A DNA stretch of 64,000 nucleotides, taken from positions 1 to 64,000 of the forward strand of contig DAOUAE010000096.1 of NCBI GenBank assembly GCA_034433795.1. Reading direction: 5' to 3'. A program made the translations under genes and the position numbers. This DNA comes from DAOUAE01 sp034433795. Its GTDB lineage: Bacteria > Chloroflexota > UBA6077 > FW602-bin22 > DAOUAE01. The notes under the pieces were generated by a model. It was not told the origin of the DNA and did no database searches. It saw nothing but the letters and a program-made list of their open reading frames with translations. Shown piece by piece: positions 7,444-15,421 of the stretch (within the stretch, counting starts at the first letter, position 1; each line of letters begins with the position of its first letter).

Positions 7444-9039
7444 GTGACACACCGCCTGGGCAACGCTCGCTGGCGCCTGCTTCTGATCGGGCTGCTCCTC
7501 GTGCCCCTGCTCTGGGTCGACCGCCCGGCCGGCTCCGCCAGCCGGCCGGAGACGGCGCCGGCCACCAGCCTCCTCGTCCGCCCGCGCCCCGGCGCTCGGA
7601 ACCTGGCCCACCTGGCTTCCGCTCAGGCCGTGGCCGCGCCGCCCGAACTGGCCGCCCTGGGTGTGGTGCGGTTGCTGGTGCCGTCCGGGCAGGCCGAGGC
7701 CGTCCGTCGCCGGCTCCAGGAGAGCGGCCAGGTCGAGTTCGCCGAGCCCGACGTCCGCTACCGCCTGGCCTACATCCCCAACGACCCGCTCTTCCCCCAG
7801 CAGTGGGCGCTGACGACGGTCCAGGCTCCCGCGGCCTGGGACTACCGCGCCCCGGCCGGTCCTCCCATCGCCATCGTCGACACCGGGATCGACCTCACCC
7901 ATCCGGACCTCAGGGACGCCCTCCTCGCCGGGGGACGGAATTTCGTGAACTGGTACACCGGGGTCATCACGCAGGTGAGTGTGGAGACCGGTGGAGCGCT
8001 GCCGGCGGGGCAGTACCGCGTCTGGGTCACCGCCCGGCGCGACGCGAACGAGACCACCGCGCTCCCGGAGTCGGCCTATCCTGGTCCGTCCGCCTGCCTG
8101 AACGTTCCGGCCGATGGCAGCGCCCTCACCGTCGCGTTCACCCCTCAGTCCGGAGCCCGGGCCTATGGGGTTTACCTCGACCGCTGCGACGGCGCACCGC
8201 CCCGGCTGGCCCTCTATGCGCCCGCGTCGCCCGTCCGTCTGGAGCAGCTGCCGCCCGACACCGCCCCCACCCTGCCGGCCGGTGTGCCGCTCGACCCCGC
8301 CGATGTCCAGGACGACAACGGCCACGGCACCCATGTGGCCGGGATCGCCGCCGCCCTGACCGACAACGGTCAGGGCATCGCCGGCCTGGGCTGGGGCGCC
8401 CGTCTCCGGCCGTTCAAGGCCTTCGACGCTCAGGGCCTCGCCACCGCCGAGGCCCTGGCCCGGGCCATCGTCGCCGCCACCGACAGCGGAGCCCGGATCA
8501 TCAACGTCAGCGCCGCCGGTCCGCCCTCCCAGACTGTTGACCTGGCCGTCCAGTACGCCTGGCAGCGCGGGGCGCTGGTCGTGGCCGCGGCCGGAAACAG
8601 TGGCCGTACCGAGAAGCTCTCCCCGGCCCACTCGCCCCACGCTCTGGCCGTCGTCGCCACCACCCAGGAGGACAGGCGGGCTGGCTTTTCAAACTACGGC
8701 TTCACCGCCGATCAGCTGGTCCTGGCCGCCCCCGGGGTGAATATCCTCAGCACCTGGCCCGGCGGCGCCTATGCCTCACTCTCCGGCACCTCGATGGCCA
8801 CGCCGCACGTGAGCGGGCTGGCAGCCCTGCTTCTGGCCCGTTACCCCTGGGCGACGGCCGGCCAGATCTGGCTCATTCTGAAACTGACGGCCGATAAGGT
8901 GCCCGCCGCCGATTACTACGATGCCAGCGGTTTCAGCAGCGAATACGGCTACGGGCGGATCAACGCCTACCGGGCGCTGACGCTGCCGCCGCTGCGCCGG
9001 GCCTTTGTTCCCTCGGTCTTCCGTCTGGGCTCGCCCTGA
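7444..9039 (+). CDS. Secreted subtilisin-like serine protease (S8) with an inserted domain
   Basis: A 531-residue S8 protease. An N-terminal hydrophobic segment (about 10-25) acts as signal peptide and an I9-like propeptide covers about 40-105. The catalytic Asp is in IVDTGID (D146), His in NGHGTHVAG (H294) and Ser in SGTSMATPH (S450). The oxyanion Asn is in AAAGNSG. Between Asp and His there are roughly 110 extra residues (about 173-285) that look like a fibronectin-type beta domain. The protein ends RRAFVPSVFR, similar to the YLPAV motif in the larger protease at 56285. No Shine-Dalgarno precedes the GTG, so a leaderless mRNA or a later start is possible. It converges on the alcohol dehydrogenase gene, which ends 6 bases away. 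Confidence 0.9.
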   Translation: MTHRLGNARWRLLLIGLLLVPLLWVDRPAGSASRPETAPATSLLVRPRPGARNLAHLASAQAVAAPPELAALGVVRLLVPSGQAEAVRRRLQESGQVEFAEPDVRYRLAYIPNDPLFPQQWALTTVQAPAAWDYRAPAGPPIAIVDTGIDLTHPDLRDALLAGGRNFVNWYTGVITQVSVETGGALPAGQYRVWVTARRDANETTALPESAYPGPSACLNVPADGSALTVAFTPQSGARAYGVYLDRCDGAPPRLALYAPASPVRLEQLPPDTAPTLPAGVPLDPADVQDDNGHGTHVAGIAAALTDNGQGIAGLGWGARLRPFKAFDAQGLATAEALARAIVAATDSGARIINVSAAGPPSQTVDLAVQYAWQRGALVVAAAGNSGRTEKLSPAHSPHALAVVATTQEDRRAGFSNYGFTADQLVLAAPGVNILSTWPGGAYASLSGTSMATPHVSGLAALLLARYPWATAGQIWLILKLTADKVPAADYYDASGFSSEYGYGRINAYRALTLPPLRRAFVPSVFRLGSP

Positions 9040-9045
9040 GGGCGG

Positions 9046-10074
9046 CTACACCGGCAGCAGGACGATCTTCCCGGCCGCCCGGCTGGTGAACGTCTGGAAG
9101 GCCTCCTCCCAGCGGGTGAGGGGAAACTGGTGGGTGACCAGCGGACGGGTCTGGACCAGGCCCCGGCTCAGTAACTGAAGGGCGCGCGGCCAGGCGGTGG
9201 GGACATGAGCGAAGCTGCCCACCACCCGCAGCTCCTTCAGCGCCACCTGGTTCATATCCACCGTCACCGGCTGGCCGTAGAGGCCGATCTGAGCGACCGT
9301 GCCCCCGCGTCGGACCAGGTCCAGGCACTGCCGGAGCGAGGCCCCCGCCCCGGCGGCCTCGACCGTCAGATCGGCTCCCAGCCCGTCGGTCAGCGACTGG
9401 ACGAGGGCCTGGGCGTCCTCGCGCTGGACGTTGAGGACATAGTCGGCGCCCAGGTCGCGAGCCAGGGCGAAGCGGGTCTCATCGCCGTCGACCCCGAGCA
9501 CCACCGTGGTGGCCCCGGCCGCCCGGGCCACCTGCAGGCAGAGCAGGCCGATGGTCCCCGGCCCCGAGATGACCACCACATCGCCCGGCTGGACGCCCGC
9601 CATATCCAGCAGATTGTGCAGGCAGCAGGCCAGCGGCTCGGTCAGCGCTCCGGCGATGAGGTCGACGTTGTCGGGAAGACGGTGGACCCGTTCTTCGGGC
9701 ATCACCAGGTAGCGGGCGAAGCCGCCATTGACATGGGTGCCGATGGAGCGGCGGTCGGGGCAGAGATTGGGACGGCCGCTCCGGCAGTAGCGGCAGCGGC
9801 CGCAGGTGGCGAAGTAGGTCTCGGTGGTGACCCGGTCGCCGACGTGGAGGCGGGTGACACCGGGGCCGACGGCGGCGATGGTGCCGGCCACCTCGTGGCC
9901 CAGGACGACCGGCGGGGTGCAGCGGTACTCGCCGAGATAGATGTGCAGGTCAGTTCCACAGAGGCCGGTGGCGGCGACCTCGATCAGGACCTGGCCTGGG
10001 CCTGGCGTGGGATCGGGCACTTCCTGAAGTTCCAGGTGGCCGGTTCCCGGCGCGGTCTTCACCAGGGCCAGCAT
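9046..10074 (-). CDS. Zinc-dependent medium-chain alcohol/polyol dehydrogenase
   Basis: A 342-residue medium-chain dehydrogenase. The catalytic zinc site shows as GLCGTDLH (Cys) and GHE (His-Glu). The structural zinc Cys4 is CGRCRYCRSGRPNLC. A Rossmann segment GPGTIGLLCLQVARAAG binds the nicotinamide cofactor, followed by VLGVDGD, whose acidic residue suggests NAD rather than NADP. Closest groups are sorbitol and threonine dehydrogenases; the exact substrate is not readable. The ATG at 10074 is preceded by GGAGGGAG. A TTGCCG-18-TAGACT promoter lies upstream. It is a single gene, convergent with the protease. Confidence 0.85.
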   Translation of the reverse strand: MLALVKTAPGTGHLELQEVPDPTPGPGQVLIEVAATGLCGTDLHIYLGEYRCTPPVVLGHEVAGTIAAVGPGVTRLHVGDRVTTETYFATCGRCRYCRSGRPNLCPDRRSIGTHVNGGFARYLVMPEERVHRLPDNVDLIAGALTEPLACCLHNLLDMAGVQPGDVVVISGPGTIGLLCLQVARAAGATTVVLGVDGDETRFALARDLGADYVLNVQREDAQALVQSLTDGLGADLTVEAAGAGASLRQCLDLVRRGGTVAQIGLYGQPVTVDMNQVALKELRVVGSFAHVPTAWPRALQLLSRGLVQTRPLVTHQFPLTRWEEAFQTFTSRAAGKIVLLPV

Positions 10075-10104
10075 GGTCTCCCTCCGTCGGTGGGGCTCGG
10101 GGGG

Positions 10105-10134
10105 AGTCTACCACGTCCCGGCGTCCGGCGGCAA
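10105..10134 (-). promoter_or_regulatory. Promoter of the alcohol dehydrogenase gene
   Basis: Minus strand: -35 TTGCCG (10129-10134), 18-base spacer, -10 TAGACT (10105-10110). Confidence 0.6.
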
Positions 10135-10442
10135 TCTGTGGCTGACGCGCTCTCCCAGGTGTCAGGCCGGGATCAGAACCGCGCCCTCGCCTGACGGCCA
10201 CCGGCGCAGCGGGGCTCTTCGGCGGGCGCTGGACGAGGATCACCCGCTGGGGGCTTCGCCTGACGGCGGCGCTGAACCAGGGCGTAGTTCGCCGGCGCCA
10301 GAGCGGGCCATCGATGCGGGATGACGAGTGAGATCTTGGCCCGGCCCGTCGGGTGCTGCAGTCGGTACCGGACGCGTGGGCAGGACGGGTCCGGGGTGCG
10401 AGTCACCGGTTTTGCCCACCTCTCTGGTGGGGCGGACCTGGC
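10135..10442. other. Intergenic, nothing recognised
   Basis: About 300 bases between divergent promoters. I see two copies of CGCCTGACGGC (about 10188 and 10257) and a short hairpin (GCCCACC/GGTGGGGC, about 10416-10435), but no credible gene or RNA. Confidence 0.4.
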
Positions 10443-10472
10443 TTGCCGTGGGGGACCGGCAGAGCCTATAAT
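10443..10472 (+). promoter_or_regulatory. Promoter of the 2-hydroxyacid dehydrogenase operon
   Basis: -35 TTGCCG (10443-10448), 18-base spacer, -10 TATAAT (10467-10472). The transcript would start near 10479, which rules out the upstream in-frame ATG at 10321 and sets the start at GTG 10504. Confidence 0.8.
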
Positions 10473-10503
10473 GCGGGCCAGACTGCCGACGAGGAGCCGC
10501 ACC

Positions 10504-11499
10504 GTGACCCGACCGAAGGTCCTCATCACCTCCTGGCTCTGCGATCCCGCCGATCCGATCCTCGACCGGCTGCGGGCGCTCGGCTGTGACCTCAGTGATC
10601 GGCGCCGGCCCCAGCGCTACGGCGAGGACGAGATGATCGCGCTGGTCCAGGACGTCGACGCGGTGATCGCCGGGAGCGACCAGTTCACCGCCCGGGTGAT
10701 CGCCGCCGCGCCCCGTCTCAAGATCATCGCCCGGGTCGGGGTGGGCTATGATACCATCGACCTGGCCGCCGCCACCGCCCGCGGGATCGCCGTGACCATC
10801 ACCCCGGGGGCCAACGACCGCGCCGTGGCCGACTACACCTTCGGCCTGATCATCGCCGTCGCCCGGTTCATCCCGGCCAGCGACCGCTTCGTGCGGGCCG
10901 GCGAGTGGCGGCGGCTGGCCGGCGCCGATGTCGCCGGCGCCACCCTGGGGATTATCGGCCTGGGCCGCATCGGGAAGAACGTCGCCCGCCGGGCCCAGGG
11001 GTTCGAGATGCGGGTCCTGGCCTACGATACGGTTCAGGACCCGGAGTTCGCCCGCCAGTACGGTGTGCGCTACGTTCCCCTGGAGACACTGCTGGCCGAG
11101 TCGGACTTTGTGACCATTCACACCCCGCTCACGCCGGAGACCCGCCATCTTCTCAATGCCGAGCGGCTGCGGTTGATGAAGCCCACCGCCTATCTCATCA
11201 ACACCGCCCGGGGCGAGATCGTGGACGAGGCGGCGCTGGCCCAGGCCCTTCGCGAGGGCTGGATCGCCGGGGCGGCGCTCGATGTCTTCGCCCAGGAGCC
11301 GCCATGGGACAGCCCGCTGATGGCCCTGCGCGACCGGGACAACGTCGTCTTCTCGCCGCACATCGCCGGCTCCAGCCGGGGCGCCAATGCGGCGATGTAT
11401 CGCCTGGCGGTCGAAGAGGTGGCGCGGGTGCTCTCGGGGCAGCCGGCCCGCTACGCCGTCAACCCTGAGATCTACCGCACCGGCGCGACGCCGGTCTGA
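10504..11499 (+). CDS. D-isomer-specific 2-hydroxyacid dehydrogenase (phosphoglycerate dehydrogenase-like)
   Basis: A 331-residue NAD-dependent enzyme. The cofactor loop is GLGRIGKNVARRA. The catalytic set of the family is visible: Arg in NTARGEIVDE, Glu in FAQEPP and His in SPHIAG. It reduces 2-oxoacids or oxidises D-2-hydroxyacids; 3-phosphoglycerate or a glyoxylate-type substrate is possible. There is no ACT or other C-terminal regulatory domain, unlike long SerA. I chose GTG 10504 because GAGGAG lies at 10491-10496 and the promoter is downstream of the longer open frame's start. The next gene starts 8 bases after the stop, so the two form an operon. Confidence 0.85.
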   Translation: MTRPKVLITSWLCDPADPILDRLRALGCDLSDRRRPQRYGEDEMIALVQDVDAVIAGSDQFTARVIAAAPRLKIIARVGVGYDTIDLAAATARGIAVTITPGANDRAVADYTFGLIIAVARFIPASDRFVRAGEWRRLAGADVAGATLGIIGLGRIGKNVARRAQGFEMRVLAYDTVQDPEFARQYGVRYVPLETLLAESDFVTIHTPLTPETRHLLNAERLRLMKPTAYLINTARGEIVDEAALAQALREGWIAGAALDVFAQEPPWDSPLMALRDRDNVVFSPHIAGSSRGANAAMYRLAVEEVARVLSGQPARYAVNPEIYRTGATPV

Positions 11500-11507
11500 G
11501 GGACAGG

Positions 11508-12623
11508 ATGGCGGCACCGACCTATGACGTGATCGTCGTGGGTGGGGGGATCATCGGTGGGGCCATCGCCTGGGAGCTGGCCCGGGCCGGCCGACGGGTG
11601 GCCCTGGTCGAGCGCGACCGCCCCGGAGCGGGGGCCTCGGGGGCGGCGGCCGGGGGGCTTCTGCCGGAGTGGCGGCCGGAGGCCTCGCCGGCGGTGGTGC
11701 AGTTCTGGCGGGAGAGTCTGCGGCTTTATCCGGATTTTCTCCGCGACCTTCAGGCGGCCACCGGGCTGGCAGTCGAGTTCCGGGTGACCGGGCGGCTGCG
11801 GCTGGCGCTGGACCCGGCCGCCGCCGAGGCCCTGGCGGCCGATCTGCCCCGTCACCGGGCCGTGGGGGTGGCGGTCGAGTGGTGGCCGGCCGAGCAGGTC
11901 CGGGCGGCCGAGCCGGCGGTGACGCCGACGGTCTGCGGCGGGCTCTTCTTCCCCGAGCACGCCCTGGTGGATAGCCCGGCGCTGACGCGGGCCGTGGTCC
12001 TGGCGGCCGAGCTGGCCGGGGTGGCGGTGTACCGGGGGTGGCCGGCCAGCGGGCTCGTCGTCGCGCAGGGACGGGTCGGTGGCGTGCGGGTCGGGCCTCA
12101 GGTCCTCGAGGCCCCGGTGGTGGTCAACGCCGCCGGCTGCTGGGCGGGTGCTCTGCATCCAGAGGTTCCCTGCCCGGTGGTTCCGGCCAGGGGGCAGATC
12201 CTGGCTCTCGAGGCCTCCCCGCGCCAGCTCCGGCGGATGGTGGCCGGGCCCGACGGGATCCTGGTCCCCCGGGCCGACGGACGGATCATCGTCGGGGCGA
12301 CGGTTGAATATGTCGGCTACGACCAGCGACCCACGGTCCGTGGGGTTGGTGGACTGCTGGCCATGGCCCAGCGGCTGGTGCCGGCGCTGGCCGAGGCGAC
12401 TCTCAGCGCGATCTGGACCGGCCTGCGGCCGGACACCCCCGACCATCTGCCGCTTATCGGTCCGACGGCGTTGCCCGGTCTCTATCTGGCGACCGGGCAC
12501 TTCACCAAGGGGATTCTCAGCGCGCCGGCGACAGCGCGCGCCCTCCGCGACCTGATCTGTGTCGGGCGGACCGACCTGCCTCTCGGTCCTTTCGATCCCG
12601 GGCGCTTTGCGGCGTCGGGCTGA
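11508..12623 (+). CDS. FAD-dependent amino-acid oxidase (glycine oxidase ThiO-like)
   Basis: A 371-residue DAO-family flavoprotein. The dinucleotide-binding loop is VVGGGIIGGAIAWELA (10-25). The C-terminal WTGLRPDTPDHLPLIGP block and GLYLATGHFTKG are the conserved flavin-contact segments of glycine/D-amino-acid oxidases. The enzyme probably oxidises glycine, sarcosine or a D-amino acid to the imino acid with release of hydrogen peroxide. No other thiamine genes are near, so thiazole synthesis is not supported by context. Its operon partner is the 2-hydroxyacid dehydrogenase, which would reduce a 2-oxoacid product. That pairing is inference. It ends 4 bases before the convergent MFS gene. Confidence 0.8.
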   Translation: MAAPTYDVIVVGGGIIGGAIAWELARAGRRVALVERDRPGAGASGAAAGGLLPEWRPEASPAVVQFWRESLRLYPDFLRDLQAATGLAVEFRVTGRLRLALDPAAAEALAADLPRHRAVGVAVEWWPAEQVRAAEPAVTPTVCGGLFFPEHALVDSPALTRAVVLAAELAGVAVYRGWPASGLVVAQGRVGGVRVGPQVLEAPVVVNAAGCWAGALHPEVPCPVVPARGQILALEASPRQLRRMVAGPDGILVPRADGRIIVGATVEYVGYDQRPTVRGVGGLLAMAQRLVPALAEATLSAIWTGLRPDTPDHLPLIGPTALPGLYLATGHFTKGILSAPATARALRDLICVGRTDLPLGPFDPGRFAASG

Positions 12624-12627
12624 GGGC

Positions 12628-13773
12628 TCAGGCCACCGCTGGCTGAGGCTGAGCGGCCCGGCCGGGCAGGCGCTGGGTGATGAGGGCCGAGAGGGCGATG
12701 AAGACGGCGCCCAGGAGGAACGGGGCCTCGAAGCCGAAGCGCTGCCAGAGCAGTCCGCCGATGGGGGGCAGGATAATAGCCGAGATGTGCATCGTCGTCA
12801 CCCCCATCGCCAGGCAGGGACGGACATCGCTGCTGGGGGCGATGCGTTTCAGGTAGGTATTGAGGCCCATGCTGAAGAGCAGGAGGAAGTTATAGGCGAT
12901 ATAGAGGGTGATGGCCAGGGTTCGGTCGCGGACCAGCGCCAGTCCCAGGAAAAGCCCCAGCAGCGCCAGGTAGCTGCCGGTCAGTGTCACCCGCTCGCCC
13001 AGGCGGTCGATCAGACGGCCCACCGGTGTTGAGAGGGTCATGTTGATGACCGTCGAGATCACCAGAAGCAGGGTGATCGTCCGCACATCCACACCGTACT
13101 CTTTGACCAGGAGAAAGACGCCGAACGCCTGGAAGACCTCCATTCGACAGCCGTCGAGAAAGTTCAGCACGTAGAAGAGCAGATACCGTCGGCGGACCAA
13201 CAGGCGCTGTTCGTCACGGCGGATCAGGTGGGCGGGAAAGCGGCTGATGATCGCGGCGCCAGCGAGGAGGGCCGCGCCGGCGAGGGCGAAGCTGGTGGGA
13301 TAGCCCAGGGTCTGGACCGTGCCGAAGACCAGGAGCATGGCCAGGAGGGCGCCGGCGAAGCCGATGGCCTGCAGGTTGCCGAGGGTCTGGCCGGTATCGC
13401 TGGTACGGGCGAGGGCCAGGGCGAAGGCGTTGTTGAGGGTCAGCCAGGTGTGGAAGCCGAGGCTGGCGATGAGCACACCGGGGATGACCGTCAGAAACGA
13501 GGTGGCCAGGCCGTAGGCGGCGTAGCCCAGGCCCATCAGCCCCAGGCAGAAGGCGGCCAGGTGGGTGGGGACGAGGCGCATGGTCAGGGCGGCGATGGCC
13601 ACCATCAGCAGGCCGGGCAGTTCGCGGATGGTGGTGAGCAGGCCCATTTCGTCGGGCCGCATGGCCAGGCGTTCGACGAAGAAGTTCGACTGGATGGCCC
13701 GGGCGATAGCGAAGCCGAACTGGTAGGCGAAGACGGTGGCGCTCAGGCAGAGGAAGGGGCCGCTCCAGCGCAT
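12628..13773 (-). CDS. Major facilitator superfamily transporter
   Basis: A 381-residue protein with about twelve hydrophobic helices and the MFS signature loop between helices 8 and 9 (PVGRLIDRLGERV). The substrate is unknown. I start it at ATG 13773, preceded by GGAGGA at a short spacing. The consensus promoter at 13802-13830 would start the message near 13795, so the longer frame beginning at 13830 cannot be used. It is a single-gene transcript convergent with the flavoprotein gene. Confidence 0.8.
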   Translation of the reverse strand: MRWSGPFLCLSATVFAYQFGFAIARAIQSNFFVERLAMRPDEMGLLTTIRELPGLLMVAIAALTMRLVPTHLAAFCLGLMGLGYAAYGLATSFLTVIPGVLIASLGFHTWLTLNNAFALALARTSDTGQTLGNLQAIGFAGALLAMLLVFGTVQTLGYPTSFALAGAALLAGAAIISRFPAHLIRRDEQRLLVRRRYLLFYVLNFLDGCRMEVFQAFGVFLLVKEYGVDVRTITLLLVISTVINMTLSTPVGRLIDRLGERVTLTGSYLALLGLFLGLALVRDRTLAITLYIAYNFLLLFSMGLNTYLKRIAPSSDVRPCLAMGVTTMHISAIILPPIGGLLWQRFGFEAPFLLGAVFIALSALITQRLPGRAAQPQPAVA

Positions 13774-13801
13774 CGGGTCCTCCGGCACCGGCTTTGGGGC
13801 C

Positions 13802-13830
13802 ATCATAGCGGAGTGCTGAGCCCCTGTCAA
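13802..13830 (-). promoter_or_regulatory. Strong promoter of the MFS gene
   Basis: Minus strand: perfect -35 TTGACA (13825-13830), 17-base spacer, -10 TATGAT (13802-13807). It decides the start codon of the gene downstream. Confidence 0.9.
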
Positions 13831-13886
13831 TCTGCCTGACCGCTCTGCGCGTGGCTGATCGGGCGAGCGTGTGACTGGGGGTGTAT

Positions 13887-14231
13887 TCAGCGGCGCGGAG
13901 CCGCGACTGCGGTGGGCGTCGGTCGCGGAGCCGGGACCAGGACCAGTGTTTCGCCGGGTTTGACCCAGCCCAGCCGCTCGCGAGCCAGTTTCTCCAGGGC
14001 CTCATCGGACTGCCAGTACCGGAGTTCGGCCTGCAGGTGTTGATGCTCGGCCTGGAGTGTGGCCAGACGCTCCCGCAGGGCCTGAGCCTGGACCTGGAGC
14101 CGGTAGGCTGTGAGCACGAGCTGGGCGAACGAGAACATTAAATAAACGAGAAGGGGCAGGCTGGCCAGCAGCAGAGCCAGACGGGAAAGGGGCCAGTCCG
14201 CCCGAGGGGTACGCCAGGCGAGATGCCGCAC
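13887..14231 (-). CDS. ftsB: Septum formation initiator family protein (FtsB/DivIC-like)
   Basis: A protein of about 114 residues with a short cytoplasmic N-terminus, one transmembrane helix (about 18-40 of this start), a coiled coil (LQVQAQALRERLATLQAEHQ and on) and the ERLGWVKPGE segment typical of FtsB/DivIC. It would sit in the divisome, bridging early and late division proteins. Four in-frame candidate codons (GTG GTG GCG GTG) lie at 14240-14229. AGGAGG stands eight bases before the last GTG, so I use 14231. The tail is Pro/Thr-rich. A TTGCCT-17-TATCCT promoter lies upstream. Confidence 0.8.
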   Translation of the reverse strand: MRHLAWRTPRADWPLSRLALLLASLPLLVYLMFSFAQLVLTAYRLQVQAQALRERLATLQAEHQHLQAELRYWQSDEALEKLARERLGWVKPGETLVLVPAPRPTPTAVAAPRR

Positions 14232-14257
14232 CGCCACCACCTCCTCCCCGGTGAGGA

Positions 14258-14286
14258 AGGATAGGGTGGGGGTGCGGTGAAGGCAA
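14258..14286 (-). promoter_or_regulatory. Promoter of the ftsB-like gene
   Basis: Minus strand: -35 TTGCCT (14281-14286), 17-base spacer, -10 TATCCT (14258-14263). Confidence 0.6.
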
Positions 14287-14345
14287 GTTAAAGCGGCGGA
14301 AGAAGTAGGCCAGGGGGACCGTCCTGGCCAGGGCTGGGCCGGGGC

Positions 14346-14374
14346 TTGCGGTCAGGGTTTTGACATGCTATACT
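14346..14374 (+). promoter_or_regulatory. Promoter of tRNA-Pro
   Basis: -35 TTGCGG (14346-14351), 17-base spacer, -10 TATACT (14369-14374). The leader contains a small inverted repeat GGTCTC/GAGACC (14381-14398). A TTGACA at 14360-14365 has no -10 at the right distance. Confidence 0.7.
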
Positions 14375-14404
14375 CAATATGGTCTCTTCAGCGAGACCAG
14401 GAGT

Positions 14405-14479
14405 CGGGGCGTAGCGCAGCCTGGTTAGCGCGCCACGTTCGGGTCGTGGAGGTCGGTGGTTCAAATCCACTCGCCCCGA
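14405..14479 (+). tRNA. tRNA-Pro(CGG)
   Basis: A 75-nt cloverleaf. The acceptor pairs CGGGGCG with CGCCCCG, the anticodon stem CCACG/CGTGG holds loop TTCGGGT (anticodon CGG, proline CCG), and the T arm is GGTGG-TTCAAAT-CCACT. The sequence after the discriminator A is CCC, so the CCA end is not fully encoded. A run of seven T residues follows at once and probably ends the transcript. Confidence 0.93.
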
Positions 14480-14489
14480 CCCTTTTTTT

Positions 14490-14725
14490 GTGCCCGGAGA
14501 CCGAAGACCCGGCAGGGCTGGCGGGAGACGGGGCGGAGAACGGTCGCCGGTCGCCAAACTGTCATCAGCCGCTCCAAGAGTGCAAGTGGAATGCCCGCCC
14601 TCTTAAGAGGCGACGGGAGAGCGTCGCGGGATCTCGGCGCCAGACCGAGGAGCGCCTGAGAGCCACTCCCGGTCGATCGGGATAGATTCAACCGGCGACG
14701 GACTGACCCCGTCGCCGGTTTTTTG
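14490..14725 (+). ncRNA. Possible structured RNA ending in a strong terminator
   Basis: Between the T-run of tRNA-Pro and the terminator at 14690-14724 lie about 200 bases with no convincing ORF but many hairpins: palindrome CCTCTTAAGAGG, CTCGG/CCGAG, TCCCG/CGGGA. I find no match by eye to SRP RNA, RNase P, tmRNA or common riboswitch cores. It may be a small RNA or only an extended tRNA trailer. Confidence 0.3.
14690..14724 (+). terminator. Rho-independent terminator
   Basis: A perfect 12-bp stem (14690-14701 with 14709-14720), a 7-base loop ACTGACC, and a run of T that overlaps the stem end and continues to 14724. Confidence 0.9.
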
Positions 14726-14835
14726 TGACCGGTCCCTGGCCTGCCTGCCTCAGGCTCGCCTGGCCATGGGCGTCCGCCTGGCGGAGGGTGGTCTCCCCCT
14801 TCCAGGCAGCGGCGCGGTGGGGCCGGGGATGACTC

Positions 14836-14864
14836 TTGCTGTGGGTACAGGACCGTGGTATGCT
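14836..14864 (+). promoter_or_regulatory. Promoter of the universal stress protein gene
   Basis: -35 TTGCTG (14836-14841), 17-base spacer, -10 TATGCT (14859-14864). The message would start near 14871, which excludes the in-frame GTG at 14855. Confidence 0.75.
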
Positions 14865-14884
14865 CCGGCGGTGAGGTCCGGACG

Positions 14885-15421
14885 GTGGCGCGACGGTTTG
14901 GGCGCATCCTGGTGCCACTGGATGGCACACCGGCGGCCGAGATGATCCTGGATGAGGTGAGCGCGCTGGCCGCCCTCACCCAGGGCGAGGTCCTGCTCCT
15001 GCACGTCGTCCGACCGCACTACCGCCCGGTGCTGGCGGCTGAGGCGCCCGAGCGCCCGCCAACCTTTGGCGCCCCGCCGGTCATTCCCGGCTACGCCGTT
15101 CCCACCGGAGTTATCGGTGAGGAGTACAGCGCGGCCGAGATCAGCGCGGCTCAGCAGTATCTGGAGCGAGTCGCTGCCCGCCTCGGCCAGCAGGGGCTCC
15201 GGGTGCGCACACTCCTGCGGGCCGGACCGGATGTTCCCCAGGTGATCGCGGAAACGGCGGAGCAGGAGGAGGCCGATCTCATCGCCCTGGCCGTGGAGAC
15301 GGTCTCGCCTCTTGCCCGCCTGCTCTTTGGCAGTGTGCCGCTGGAGGTCTTGCAACGGACAGCCCGGCCGCTGCTGATTCGTCGGGTCGCGTCGGTGGGA
15401 GGCAGTGGTGCCCCAGATTGA
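14885..15421 (+). CDS. Universal stress protein (UspA family)
   Basis: A 178-residue single-domain UspA-fold protein. The N-terminal strand and loop RILVPLDGT give the nucleotide-side Asp. The last part, LIALAVETVSPLARLLFGSVPLEVLQRTARPLLIRR, follows the family pattern G-x2-G-x9-G-S/T but with the first glycines changed (AVETVSP). ATP binding is therefore uncertain. I chose GTG 14885 because GAGGT lies 7 bases upstream and the promoter overlaps the earlier start. The next gene begins inside its last codons, so the two are translationally coupled. Confidence 0.8.
   Translation: MARRFGRILVPLDGTPAAEMILDEVSALAALTQGEVLLLHVVRPHYRPVLAAEAPERPPTFGAPPVIPGYAVPTGVIGEEYSAAEISAAQQYLERVAARLGQQGLRVRTLLRAGPDVPQVIAETAEQEEADLIALAVETVSPLARLLFGSVPLEVLQRTARPLLIRRVASVGGSGAPD

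Noticed and set aside
6370..8640. Longer acyltransferase beginning at 8640
   Set aside because: The extra 450 codons are antisense to the subtilase gene; the real domain begins at ATG 7278.
14360..14365. Perfect TTGACA before tRNA-Pro
   Set aside because: No -10 hexamer at 16-18 bases; the TTGCGG-17-TATACT pair is better placed.
14480..14690. Known riboswitch, SRP RNA, RNase P or tmRNA
   Set aside because: None of the core motifs I know for these RNAs is present, so it is listed only as a possible structured RNA.
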